64,000 nucleotides of DNA from Palsa-1447 sp964414785 (lineage in GTDB: Bacteria; Verrucomicrobiota; Verrucomicrobiia; Opitutales; Opitutaceae). The notes below the pieces were generated by a model. That model was given only the letters and a program-made list of their open reading frames with translations, searched no databases and had not been told where the DNA came from. Made by a program: the position numbers and the translations under genes. The DNA is taken from assembly GCA_964414785.1 (NCBI GenBank), contig CAYPXZ010000006.1, forward strand, positions 62,001-126,000, read 5' to 3'. The stretch's first letter is position 1. Each line of letters begins with the position of its first letter. Shown here piece after piece: positions 18,580-26,924 of this stretch.

Positions 18580-20508
18580 ATGTCGGACCGACCAGCCCCC
18601 TCCACCTCCACCCGCGCGATTTTCCTGAGCTACGCCTCGCAGGACGCTGCGGTCGCCAGGAGGATTTCCGACAGCCTGAGCGCCGCCGGCCTGGAAGTTT
18701 GGTTCGACCAGAGCGAGCTGCGCGGGGGCGACGCCTGGGACCAGAAGATCCGCAGACAGATTAAGGAATGCGCGCTCTTCATGCCGGTGATCTCGGAGTA
18801 CACGCAGACCCGGGCGGAGGGGTATTTCCGGCTGGAGTGGCACCTCGCCGAGCAGCGCACCTACCTGATGGCCCACGACCAGCCCTTCATCGTCCCGGTC
18901 GTGGTCGACGAGACGCTGGACTCGGTGGCGCGGGTGCCAGAGCGCTTCCGCGAGCGGCAATGGACGCGGCTTCCCGGAGGGAATGCGCCACCAGACTTCG
19001 TCCGCCGGATACAGCAGCTTCTGGATGCCGCGCCCTCGTCGCCCCACCGGGGGGCCGATCAGCCCGCCTCGGGGACGCCTTCAATGGCCGCGAGCGCGCA
19101 CAGCGAGAAATCCGTGGCAGTCCTCGCGTTTGCAAACCTGAGCGGCGACAAGGACAACGAATATTTCTCCGATGGGGTGAGCGACGAGCTTCTCACCGTC
19201 CTGCAGCGGATCCCCGGCCTTCGCGTCGCGGCGCGGACCTCCGCGTTCTCATTCAAGGGCAAGAGCGCGACGGCGCAGGAGATGGGCGCGAAGCTGGGCG
19301 TCGCGAACCTGATCGAGGGAAGCGTCCAGAAGTCGGGCAACCGGGTGAAGATTTCCGCCCGCATGAGCCGCGTGTCGACAGGGGAGATGCATTGGTCGCG
19401 CAGCTACACGCGGGAGATCACGGACGTTTTCGCCCTGCAGGAGGAGCTTGCCCTCGCGATCGTGGGGGAGCTCAGGGGAAAGCTGGAGTCTGACACCGGG
19501 GAGGTCGCGGCGCTCGTGCACGAGGCCGCAAGGGGCGGAACCAAGGACCCCGAGGCCTATCAGCAGTACCTCATGGGCCGGTTCCACGTCAACCGGTTCT
19601 CCTCCGCATCGATGCCGAGCGCCATCGAATACCACACGCGAGCGGTTCAGCTCGACCCTTCCTTCGCCCTGGCCTGGGCGTCGCTGGCGCGGGCCCATAC
19701 GTGGGTCTGCGGCTATGAAGGCTCCATTACGCGGGAGCAGTTCAGCGATCACCTGGCCAAGGCGAGGGCGGCGGCGGACCGGGCGCTTGCCCTGGAGCCC
19801 GAGCTCCCGCTGGGCCTTTACGCCCACTTTTGGATCCAGCTGGGGTATGACTACGACTGGAAGGGCGGGGCCGCCACGGCGCGCCGGGCGCTCGAGCTCG
19901 CCCCGACGGATCCGGATGTCCTCGATATGGCCGGCACGATGGCTTCGAGCCTCGGAGACAACGTGAGGGCGCTGGAGCTGGCCCGCCGCGCCGTGGCACT
20001 CGACCCGATCAATCCCAAGTCGCGGGTCAATCTGGCGCTCGCCCTGAACCAGTCGGGTCTTTACGCCGAGGCGAGGGCTGAATGCGCCCGATACGCCGAA
20101 TTGAATCCGACCGGGATGTTTGCGCGCTCGGGGATCGGCTTCAGCTACCTCCACGAGGGCCGGTACGCCGAGGCGGAGAAGTCGCTTGAGGGCGGGGCGA
20201 CCGACTGGTCCACCCTGTGGGTGCTCGCCGTGGCCACGTTCGGCCAGGGCAAGGTTGCGGAGTCGGATGCGGCGCTAGAGAAGATGATAAAGTCCAGCGC
20301 CGACACGGCTGCCATCCAGATCTCAACGGTCTTCGCCTTCAGGGGGGAGATTGACAGGGCGTTCGAATGGCTCGACCGGGCCCGCCAGCAACGGGACCCC
20401 GGAGTGTCTACGATGGCCAGATTGCCGCTATTCAAGAATCTCCACTCGGATCCCCGCTGGAGCGCATTCTGGCATTCGCTGGGGGTCGAGGTGGGCGCGA
20501 AGCTGTGA
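18580..20508 (+). CDS. TIR domain, TolB-like domain and TPR signalling protein
   Basis: A 642-residue protein with three parts. Residues 12-135 form a TIR domain (AIFLSYASQDAAVARRISDS; WFDQSELRGGDAW; a glutamate near 86 in YFRLEWHLAEQ at the position used by TIR NADases). Residues about 165-300 match the TolB/FlgO-like domain that accompanies many adenylate-cyclase-type regulators (KSVAVLAFANLSGDKDNEYF; GVANLIEGSVQKSG). The remainder is a series of tetratricopeptide repeats, ending in a conserved DPRWSAFWHSLGV motif. No membrane segment separates the domains, which suggests a cytosolic protein. The ATG at 18580 is chosen over a TTG 36 bases upstream. Whether the TIR part has NAD-cleaving activity is inference. 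Confidence 0.85.
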   Translation: MSDRPAPSTSTRAIFLSYASQDAAVARRISDSLSAAGLEVWFDQSELRGGDAWDQKIRRQIKECALFMPVISEYTQTRAEGYFRLEWHLAEQRTYLMAHDQPFIVPVVVDETLDSVARVPERFRERQWTRLPGGNAPPDFVRRIQQLLDAAPSSPHRGADQPASGTPSMAASAHSEKSVAVLAFANLSGDKDNEYFSDGVSDELLTVLQRIPGLRVAARTSAFSFKGKSATAQEMGAKLGVANLIEGSVQKSGNRVKISARMSRVSTGEMHWSRSYTREITDVFALQEELALAIVGELRGKLESDTGEVAALVHEAARGGTKDPEAYQQYLMGRFHVNRFSSASMPSAIEYHTRAVQLDPSFALAWASLARAHTWVCGYEGSITREQFSDHLAKARAAADRALALEPELPLGLYAHFWIQLGYDYDWKGGAATARRALELAPTDPDVLDMAGTMASSLGDNVRALELARRAVALDPINPKSRVNLALALNQSGLYAEARAECARYAELNPTGMFARSGIGFSYLHEGRYAEAEKSLEGGATDWSTLWVLAVATFGQGKVAESDAALEKMIKSSADTAAIQISTVFAFRGEIDRAFEWLDRARQQRDPGVSTMARLPLFKNLHSDPRWSAFWHSLGVEVGAKL

Positions 20509-20580
20509 GGGGCTTTTCATTCTCCGGGCTGTGCTGCGGAGTGCGGCAGGCCCCAGCCGGTCCTCCTTCTAGAGACGCGG

Positions 20581-21297
20581 CTAGAGGCGGAACGGGGTGA
20601 AGTCGGTCGCCCTGTCGAAGACGTCGATCCCTTCGGCCTTCTTTAGCCAACGGACGATCATGTACGTCAGCGGGGTCGCCGCGACCTCATAGGCGACCTT
20701 GGCCAGGTAAAGCGTGGCGGCGATCTGGAATAGGACGCTCCCGGGAAGCCGGCCCGCAAACGCCACAAGGATGAATACGGTCGAGTCCACGGCCTGCCCG
20801 ACGACCGTGGAACCGACGGTCCGTGTCCAGAGATACCTTCCGTTGGTGAGCAGCTTCATCTTTGCCATGATGTACGAATTCGTGAATTCCCCGGCCCAGT
20901 ATGCCGTGATGCTGCCGAGGACCATCCGGGGCACCACGCCAAGGATCGAGTCGTAGGCCGCCTGGTCCGTCCACCCGGGCGCCGGTGGGAGGATCTGGAC
21001 GGTCCACAGGACGACCGCCATCACGATCGCAAGGCCGAACCCGGTCCAGATCACCCTGCGCGTCCGGGCGTACCCGTAGACCTCGGTCAGGATGTCCCCG
21101 AAGATGTAGGAAAGGGGGAAGACGACCGCCGCACCGGGCAATTGGAGGCCGCCGACCGCGAAGAGCTTCGAGCTCGAGACCTGCGAGATGAGGTACACCG
21201 CGACAAACGCCATCGCGACGATGTCAAAGTACCGGTTGCCTGGCGCCACGGGCGTGGCCTCGCCGGGGGCTTCGGTATCGGTCTGTGCGGATGGCAT
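20581..21297 (-). CDS. yhhQ: Queuosine precursor transporter
   Basis: A 238-residue membrane protein of the YhhQ/VUT family, which takes up queuosine precursors such as preQ0 or preQ1. Family marks are SSKLFAVGGLQLPGAAVVFPLSYIFGD near residue 45 (quoted in part), DILTEVYGYARTRRVIW, and the late block TVVGQAVDSTVFILVAFAG. About six hydrophobic helices are visible. An open frame extends about 100 residues upstream but has no conserved character. The ATG at 21297 places the conserved core at the usual distance from the start. The leader carries two tandem hairpins (see 21370-21417). No que genes are nearby. Confidence 0.87.
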   Translation of the reverse strand: MPSAQTDTEAPGEATPVAPGNRYFDIVAMAFVAVYLISQVSSSKLFAVGGLQLPGAAVVFPLSYIFGDILTEVYGYARTRRVIWTGFGLAIVMAVVLWTVQILPPAPGWTDQAAYDSILGVVPRMVLGSITAYWAGEFTNSYIMAKMKLLTNGRYLWTRTVGSTVVGQAVDSTVFILVAFAGRLPGSVLFQIAATLYLAKVAYEVAATPLTYMIVRWLKKAEGIDVFDRATDFTPFRL

Positions 21298-21659
21298 GTC
21301 AGTGGGCGTGTTTTTCAATGAAGATGGGAGAGGACGATGCTCCAACCGTAAGGTAAGATCCATGGGAAGGCCGTTGTCGAGACGGCAGGTGGGGCACCCG
21401 GCCCGGAGGGTGTCCCCAAGAACTCTCCGGAGCCGCCCAGCCGGAGATGGCCGAGTTGGATTGGGAGGGGTTCCGAGAACCACTATTCTCCTGCTTCGGC
21501 TCAGGCGGGCGAATACCCCATAGCCGGCCCTCCACGGCCTTGTTACCCTCAGGCCGTGAGCCTTCAGCAACCCGTCATCGTGCTTCTGCCGACATTCGGG
21601 CGAGGTCATTGTATTGGGGGTTCTCCGTCAACGCCCGCACTCAGTCGGATTGGTCGCCA
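21298..21659. other. Divergent intergenic region between yhhQ and the P-type ATPase gene
   Basis: A 362-base stretch that should hold the promoters of both divergent genes. Open frames enter it from each side but show no conserved residues. Apart from two hairpins on the yhhQ side, no promoter hexamers or terminators are recognisable. Confidence 0.4.
21370..21417 (-). promoter_or_regulatory. Two tandem hairpins in the yhhQ leader
   Basis: Reading with yhhQ, the first hairpin spans 21417-21391 (GGGGCACCC on the plus strand pairs with GGGTGtCCCC, 8-base loop, one bulge). The second spans 21386-21370 (GCCGT/ACGGC, 7-base loop). The start codon is 72 bases further on. I cannot match either to a known preQ1 aptamer. 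Confidence 0.35.
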
Positions 21660-24044
21660 ATGCCCGCTGCTTTGAACGTTCAGGAGACGGATTCTGACAA
21701 GGCCAGTCCTTCGGACGCTGCGCCGCCCGATCTGGCGGCAAATGGATTGACGAGCGCCGATGCGGCGAAACGCCTCGCAAGTGTGGGTTCGAACTCGATG
21801 CCTGATTCGACTCCCCATCCCATGCGCCTGGCGATCGCCAAGCTATGGGCTCCCGTTCCATGGATGCTCGAAGCCGCGATCCTCCTTGAACTCGTGCTTC
21901 ACAAGTTTGCCGAGTCGGCGATCATAGCTGCCCTGCTTGTCTTCAATGCGGCATTGGGCTTCATTCAGGAAGGCAAGGCCCAGGCAACCCTTGCGGCCTT
22001 GAAAGCACGTCTGGCGCTAAATGCCTCGGTAAAGCGCGACGGAGAGTGGAAGATGGTTCCGTCGGCAGACTTGGTGCCCGGCGATCTCATCAAACTGTCC
22101 CTGGGCGCGGTGGTGGCCGCCGACGTAACTCTCTTGGATGGATCAGTCCTCCTGGACCAGTCCATGCTGACCGGCGAATCTGTTCCCGCCGAGTCGGCGG
22201 CCGGCGCGCAAACCTATGCGGGTGCTCTGGTGCGGCGCGGCGAGGCGACGGCGCGGGTGACCCAGACGGGTGTCCGCACCAAATTCGGACGCACGGCGGA
22301 GCTGGTTCGGACAGCCCATGTGGTGAGCACCCAGCAGAAAGCGGTCCTGCATATCGTGCGCAACCTGGCGCTATTCAACGGCGCGGTGATCATCGCGTTG
22401 GTGGGCTGCGCCAGGCTTCGTGGTGTGGATTGGAACGAGACCATCTCGCTCCTGCTCACCGCGGTCCTGGCTGCGATCCCGGTGGCCCTGCCGGCCACGT
22501 TCACGCTGGCTGGCGCGCTGGGAGCCAGATCACTCGCGAAACTGGGGATCCTTTCCACCAGGCTTTCCGCGGTCGATGAAGCCGCAACCATGGACGTACT
22601 CTGCTCGGACAAGACGGGGACCCTCACTCGCAACGAATTGTCGGTGAATGCCGTGCGCCCGATGCCCGGGTTCAATGAGGCGCAGGTACTCATCAACGCC
22701 GCGCTCGCAAGCGCAGAAGGCGGCCAGGATCCTGTGGATGCCGCCATCCGTGCCGCCGCGAAGGATAAGAGTGAACAGTACCCGCCAAGGCTTCTCAAAT
22801 TCACGCCGTTCGATCCGGCAAAAAAGATGTCGGAGGCGAGTGCCAGCGGCAGAGACGGTCAGCCGTTGCGGATTGTAAAGGGTGCCTACGGAACGATTGC
22901 CGCCCTCATACCGCCTTCGCCTCAAGGGGAGGCAACGGCCGGGGATCTGGAAAAACAGGGTTTCAGGGTCCTTGCAGTCGCCGCCGGGCCTGCGGGGCAA
23001 TCAATGCAGCTTCTCGGGCTCGTGTCGCTTAGCGATCCCCCAAGGGAGGATGCGGCCGTTCTCGTCAACGAGCTAAAGACTCTTGGGGTAGTCACGGTGA
23101 TGGTGACCGGAGACGCGCCTGCGACCGCGCCGATCGTCGCCCATGAGGTAGGGCTCGATGGCTCAATTTGTCCTCCCGGACCCCTTCCTCCGGACTTGAA
23201 GCCCGAGCAATACGCGGTCTTTGCCGGGATCTTCCCCGAGGGGAAATTCGATCTCGTGAAGGCTTTCCAGAAGGGTGGTCATACGGTCGGAATGTGTGGA
23301 GACGGTGCCAACGATGCTCCCGCTCTGCGCCAGGCCCAAATGGGCGTCGCCGTCTCCACAGCAACCGACGTTGCAAAGTCGGCTGCCGGGATCGTCCTCA
23401 CGGCACCCGGGCTTGGAGGCGTTGTCTCGGCCATAAGGGAGGGACGTTCCGCGTTTCAGCGAATCCTGACCTACACCCTCAACTCGATCACGAAGAAGAT
23501 CGCAAATGTTCTCTTCCTTACACTGGGCCTGGTTATCACGGGTCATGCGATTCTGACGCCGATGCTCATGGTGATCATCATGCTGACAGGCGATTTCCTT
23601 GGCATGTCAGTGACCCGAGACAATGTGAGGCAATCCACTAAGCCAAATCGCTGGCAGATCGGCAAACTGACTATAGCTGGTTCGATACTCGGCGCTTGTT
23701 TTCTGGCGTTCTGCACCGGTGTCCTGCTCGTGGGTAAATTCAGCCTGCGCCTCGACACGGCCGCCCTGCAGACCCTTGTCATGATTACCATGGTCTTTGG
23801 CGGCGAGGCCGTCCTCTATTCGGTGCGCGAGCGCGAGCACATGTGGAGTTCGTGTCCAGGCAGGCTGGTCATTCTCGCCACAGGAGCTGACATCTTGATC
23901 ATCTCATTCTTGGCCACTCGCGGCATCGCCATGCATTCCCTGCCACTCTCCATCGTTGCGGGCACCTTTGGAGGTGCGGCTTTCTTTGCATTTCTCTTGG
24001 ACTTTGTGAAAGTGCCCGTCTTCCAGCGGCTTCGGATTGCGTGA
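21660..24044 (+). CDS. Plasma-membrane-type proton P-type ATPase
   Basis: A 794-residue P3A-type cation pump. The ordered marks are the N-terminal cation ATPase domain (NGLTSADAAKRLASVGSN), the actuator loop DQSMLTGESVPAE, the membrane segment AIPVALPATFT, the phosphorylation site CSDKTGTLTRNE, the VTGD motif, and the hinge MCGDGANDAPALRQAQMGVAV. The length matches bacterial homologues of fungal and plant proton pumps. It should extrude protons using ATP, although other cations cannot be excluded. Codon use and base composition are visibly less G+C-rich than in neighbouring genes, and the gene lies beside tRNA-Val, so acquisition by transfer is plausible. The ATG at 21660 is chosen because the long upstream extension is not conserved. 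Confidence 0.9.
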   Translation: MPAALNVQETDSDKASPSDAAPPDLAANGLTSADAAKRLASVGSNSMPDSTPHPMRLAIAKLWAPVPWMLEAAILLELVLHKFAESAIIAALLVFNAALGFIQEGKAQATLAALKARLALNASVKRDGEWKMVPSADLVPGDLIKLSLGAVVAADVTLLDGSVLLDQSMLTGESVPAESAAGAQTYAGALVRRGEATARVTQTGVRTKFGRTAELVRTAHVVSTQQKAVLHIVRNLALFNGAVIIALVGCARLRGVDWNETISLLLTAVLAAIPVALPATFTLAGALGARSLAKLGILSTRLSAVDEAATMDVLCSDKTGTLTRNELSVNAVRPMPGFNEAQVLINAALASAEGGQDPVDAAIRAAAKDKSEQYPPRLLKFTPFDPAKKMSEASASGRDGQPLRIVKGAYGTIAALIPPSPQGEATAGDLEKQGFRVLAVAAGPAGQSMQLLGLVSLSDPPREDAAVLVNELKTLGVVTVMVTGDAPATAPIVAHEVGLDGSICPPGPLPPDLKPEQYAVFAGIFPEGKFDLVKAFQKGGHTVGMCGDGANDAPALRQAQMGVAVSTATDVAKSAAGIVLTAPGLGGVVSAIREGRSAFQRILTYTLNSITKKIANVLFLTLGLVITGHAILTPMLMVIIMLTGDFLGMSVTRDNVRQSTKPNRWQIGKLTIAGSILGACFLAFCTGVLLVGKFSLRLDTAALQTLVMITMVFGGEAVLYSVREREHMWSSCPGRLVILATGADILIISFLATRGIAMHSLPLSIVAGTFGGAAFFAFLLDFVKVPVFQRLRIA

Positions 24045-24195
24045 GGGCCGGTCAGGCCAGTCCCAAATCTCGGTAGCGGCGCAAGTGCCTCCGCAATGCT
24101 GGGAACAATTGGCCGGCCAAAAACGCCCGATGTCAGGCAACAATGCCTTCCGCCCTCAATAGGCGGCTGCCTCAAACACGTCGTGAGAGATTAGA

Positions 24196-24272
24196 TGGTG
24201 GACGCTACAGGATTCGAACCTGTGACCCCGTGCGTGTGATGCACGTGCTCTAACCAACTGAGCTAAGCGTCC
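24196..24272 (-). tRNA. tRNA-Val (anticodon CAC)
   Basis: A complete cloverleaf on the minus strand. The acceptor stem is GGACGCT/AGCGTCC, the D arm contains AGCTCAGTTGGTTAGAGC, the anticodon stem is CGTGC/GCACG with loop ATCACAC (anticodon CAC), and the T arm ACAGGTTCGAATCCTGT is intact. CCA is encoded at 24198-24196. It reads valine codon GTG. The lower-G+C ATPase gene lies on its 3' side. Confidence 0.97.
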
Positions 24273-24351
24273 GAACAGGGAGGTGCTTTGTGCCGCACAA
24301 GCGGCGCCGAATCAAGGCTTTTGGTCCGACCCGAAAAATCGGGCGGCGGAC

Positions 24352-26817
24352 TCAGGCCGCCGCGGCCCTGCGTCGCCGCCATAGAAACGGGACAACCGCT
24401 GCCAAACCGGCCCCGATGAGGGCCCACGTCGAGGGCTCCGGGACCGGCGTAAAGTTGAGCATGAGGTCGTTTCCGCTCTCGCTGACCGAGAACGATCCGC
24501 CGCCCGTGGCGTTCGTGAACCCGGAAGTGACCAGGTGGAAGTCGCCCGCATTGAAGCCCGTGATGGGGCTCGACGAGGCAGCGAACATCCACGAGTAGCT
24601 CGTCGCCGGGTTGAAATTGATCGCGTTGGCCGCGTTGCCGCTGCCGTCCACGGAAACGATGTTGAAGGTGATGCTATTCGCGGTGGCCCCGCTCATGTTG
24701 ATGCCGCCGTTCGCCGTGATGAGTCCAAAGCCCGTGCCCGCGGAGCCCGTTGCGTCATAGAGCTGGAAGTGGATCGCGCCCCCGGTGAAGATCATGGGGT
24801 TGCTGAACGTCAGGTCACCCGGCCCGCCGCCCGGCGAGGCGCTCGGCGACAGGATGACATTGTTGGTGATGGGAAGGGCGGCCCCCCCGTTGGTTATCGT
24901 GCCATTGCCGGCGAGCGTGTTGGCGCCGGACCCAATCGTGACCGGGTTCTGGATCAAAATTCCACCCAGCACATTGAGCGTTGAGCCGTTCTGCAGGACC
25001 ACCGAGTTCGCCGCCGCGCCAAACGCGCTGTTATTGGCCGCAAACACCGTGCCCGCATTGTTCACATTAAACGTGGTCCCCGTGCCGGCCAGGGTGTTGG
25101 CACCGGAGAACGTGACGGAACCGGCGGTGCCGTTGTCGACGGTGATCACTGCGGGTCCGCTTCCCGCTATGACCCCCGAGAACGTAAGGTTGTTGTTGTT
25201 TCCGTTGCCGATCTGCGCGGTTGAACTCGTGATGTAGATGGCGTTCGAGATCGTGCGGGTCACACCGGACCCAAACGCGTCTATCGAGGTGCCCCCATCC
25301 AGGATGACGCTTGCGGTTCCGAGCGCCGTGTCCGAACCAAGGTAAAGGTAGCCCTCGCGCATGTCCATCGTGCCCGAGAAGGTGTTTGCGATCCCTGTGA
25401 TGTTCAGCGCGCTCCACGTGCACCACGAATAGGTGCCCCCACCCGAGATCAATCCGGATAGGGTCATGCTGTTGCCGCCACCGTCGTCATTGTCCACCGT
25501 GCCATTGAACGCTATGGCGTTCGCAAGGGTGACGTTGGCCAAGGGCGAGAACTCAGTGCCGTTGTCAAAGACAAGCGTTCCCGTGCCCACCGGGCCCGAG
25601 GTAATGCTCCCGGGGGCTCCTACGGTCGAGCCGCCGACAAAGAGCTCGCCGCCGGTGACGTGGGTTCCGCCGGTGTAGGTGCTGGCCGCGGAAAGCGCGA
25701 TCGACCCGATATTGCTCCCGTTGTTCGCGCCATTGACGATGACCGCGCCCGAGCCGGAGATGACACCCGTGTAGGTCGAGGTGTCCGTTAGGCTTGGAGC
25801 GAAGGTGAGCGTGCCGTTGTCGAGCACGTTTCCGGCAATCGAGGATCCGCCAGTCGTGCCGTCGCCAATCGACAGGGTCGTGCCCGAAACGATGCTGTAA
25901 CCCCCAGTATTGGTGTTGGCCCCAGTCAATGTGATTGCTCCAGGCCCCTGCTCGATCACCTGGAGGGCCCCGGAAAGAGGAGCGCCAAAAGTGAGAGACC
26001 CCGGTTCGTGGAATGCCAGTGTTCCCGTTCCCGAAACACCGCTCGTCGCAAGGCTGCCCTGGGTGGTGCCGTTTCCCAGTTGAATAGCCGTGCCGCTCAC
26101 TCCGTTGATCACCGTGGTTCCGATGTAGGTGTTCGCACCCGTCAGTGTCAGCGTCCCCGTCACATCCTTCTGCAGGTTTCCAGATCCGGAGATGACCCCC
26201 GAGAATATGCCTGAGTAGCCGCCGTTCATGTCGAGGGTGGCGCCACTGGCCAAGACCACGGAGCCGCCCCCCGTGTTGTCATTGAGGGCGGCTATCGTTT
26301 CGGAGTGATTGACTTGGAGGGTGGCGCCCGTACCCACTTCCACCACGCTCGCGGAGGAAAATGCGTTTGCGCTGGCGTCCGCAAGGACGCCCGAGCTCAG
26401 GTAGGTATAGCCCGTGTATGAATTGGTTCCATGCAAGGTCAGTGTGCCGCTGCCTCCCACGTTCAGTGTCATTGCGCCCAGGAGCGGCACCGCGACGTCG
26501 ACCGAACTGTTGCTGTTGTCCGTAAATGAGGTCCCAATGGTGAGGGTGGACGACGAAGAATTGCCGAGAGTGAAGCCCAGTGCGGTGCTCGTGATGGTGA
26601 GCGAGTTGATCGTATAGTTGGTATCGACGGTCGACGTGAACAGGGACAGCACCCCGAAGCTCAGGTCGGCAGACCCGTCGTTTGCGGGAACTCCCAGGCT
26701 CCATGAACCGGCCGACCATGTGCCGCTCGTTCCAAGCCAGAGATTGGTCGCCGCATACGAACGGGAAGCGCCAAGGGTGAGAATGAGAACCAAGCAGAAC
26801 GTGAAACGGACCTTCAT
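24352..26817 (-). CDS. Autotransporter-type beta-strand repeat protein with PEP-CTERM tail (second copy)
   Basis: A secreted protein of 821 residues from the ATG at 26817. The signal peptide is MKVRFTFCLVLILTLGASRS with cleavage near SYA-AT. Most of the protein is autotransporter-associated beta-strand repeats with the recurring pattern SGSGxLxK...GTLTLTGANTYxGxT, for example near residues 195-225. The C-terminus is a PEP-CTERM signal, VPEPSTWALIGAGLAAVVPF, followed by RRRRAAAA. It has the same overall plan as the protein at 8915-11227 but differs in detailed sequence, so the two are paralogues rather than a recent duplication. An exosortase is needed for sorting, and none is encoded here. 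The upstream in-frame TTG would add a poor N-terminus and is not used. Confidence 0.9.
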   Translation of the reverse strand: MKVRFTFCLVLILTLGASRSYAATNLWLGTSGTWSAGSWSLGVPANDGSADLSFGVLSLFTSTVDTNYTINSLTITSTALGFTLGNSSSSTLTIGTSFTDNSNSSVDVAVPLLGAMTLNVGGSGTLTLHGTNSYTGYTYLSSGVLADASANAFSSASVVEVGTGATLQVNHSETIAALNDNTGGGSVVLASGATLDMNGGYSGIFSGVISGSGNLQKDVTGTLTLTGANTYIGTTVINGVSGTAIQLGNGTTQGSLATSGVSGTGTLAFHEPGSLTFGAPLSGALQVIEQGPGAITLTGANTNTGGYSIVSGTTLSIGDGTTGGSSIAGNVLDNGTLTFAPSLTDTSTYTGVISGSGAVIVNGANNGSNIGSIALSAASTYTGGTHVTGGELFVGGSTVGAPGSITSGPVGTGTLVFDNGTEFSPLANVTLANAIAFNGTVDNDDGGGNSMTLSGLISGGGTYSWCTWSALNITGIANTFSGTMDMREGYLYLGSDTALGTASVILDGGTSIDAFGSGVTRTISNAIYITSSTAQIGNGNNNNLTFSGVIAGSGPAVITVDNGTAGSVTFSGANTLAGTGTTFNVNNAGTVFAANNSAFGAAANSVVLQNGSTLNVLGGILIQNPVTIGSGANTLAGNGTITNGGAALPITNNVILSPSASPGGGPGDLTFSNPMIFTGGAIHFQLYDATGSAGTGFGLITANGGINMSGATANSITFNIVSVDGSGNAANAINFNPATSYSWMFAASSSPITGFNAGDFHLVTSGFTNATGGGSFSVSESGNDLMLNFTPVPEPSTWALIGAGLAAVVPFLWRRRRAAAA

Positions 26818-26924
26818 CCCTCTAGGTTTCTGCAAATGGATGGCATCCACAAGCCATTTTTTTGAATCGGCGTTACAAAATGCCGACGAAAACCCCTCCG
26901 CGCCTGCACCCCCATAGACACCGC

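Noticed and set aside
21447..21659. N-terminal extension of the P-type ATPase
   Set aside because: No conserved residues before the ATG at 21660, which gives the normal family length.
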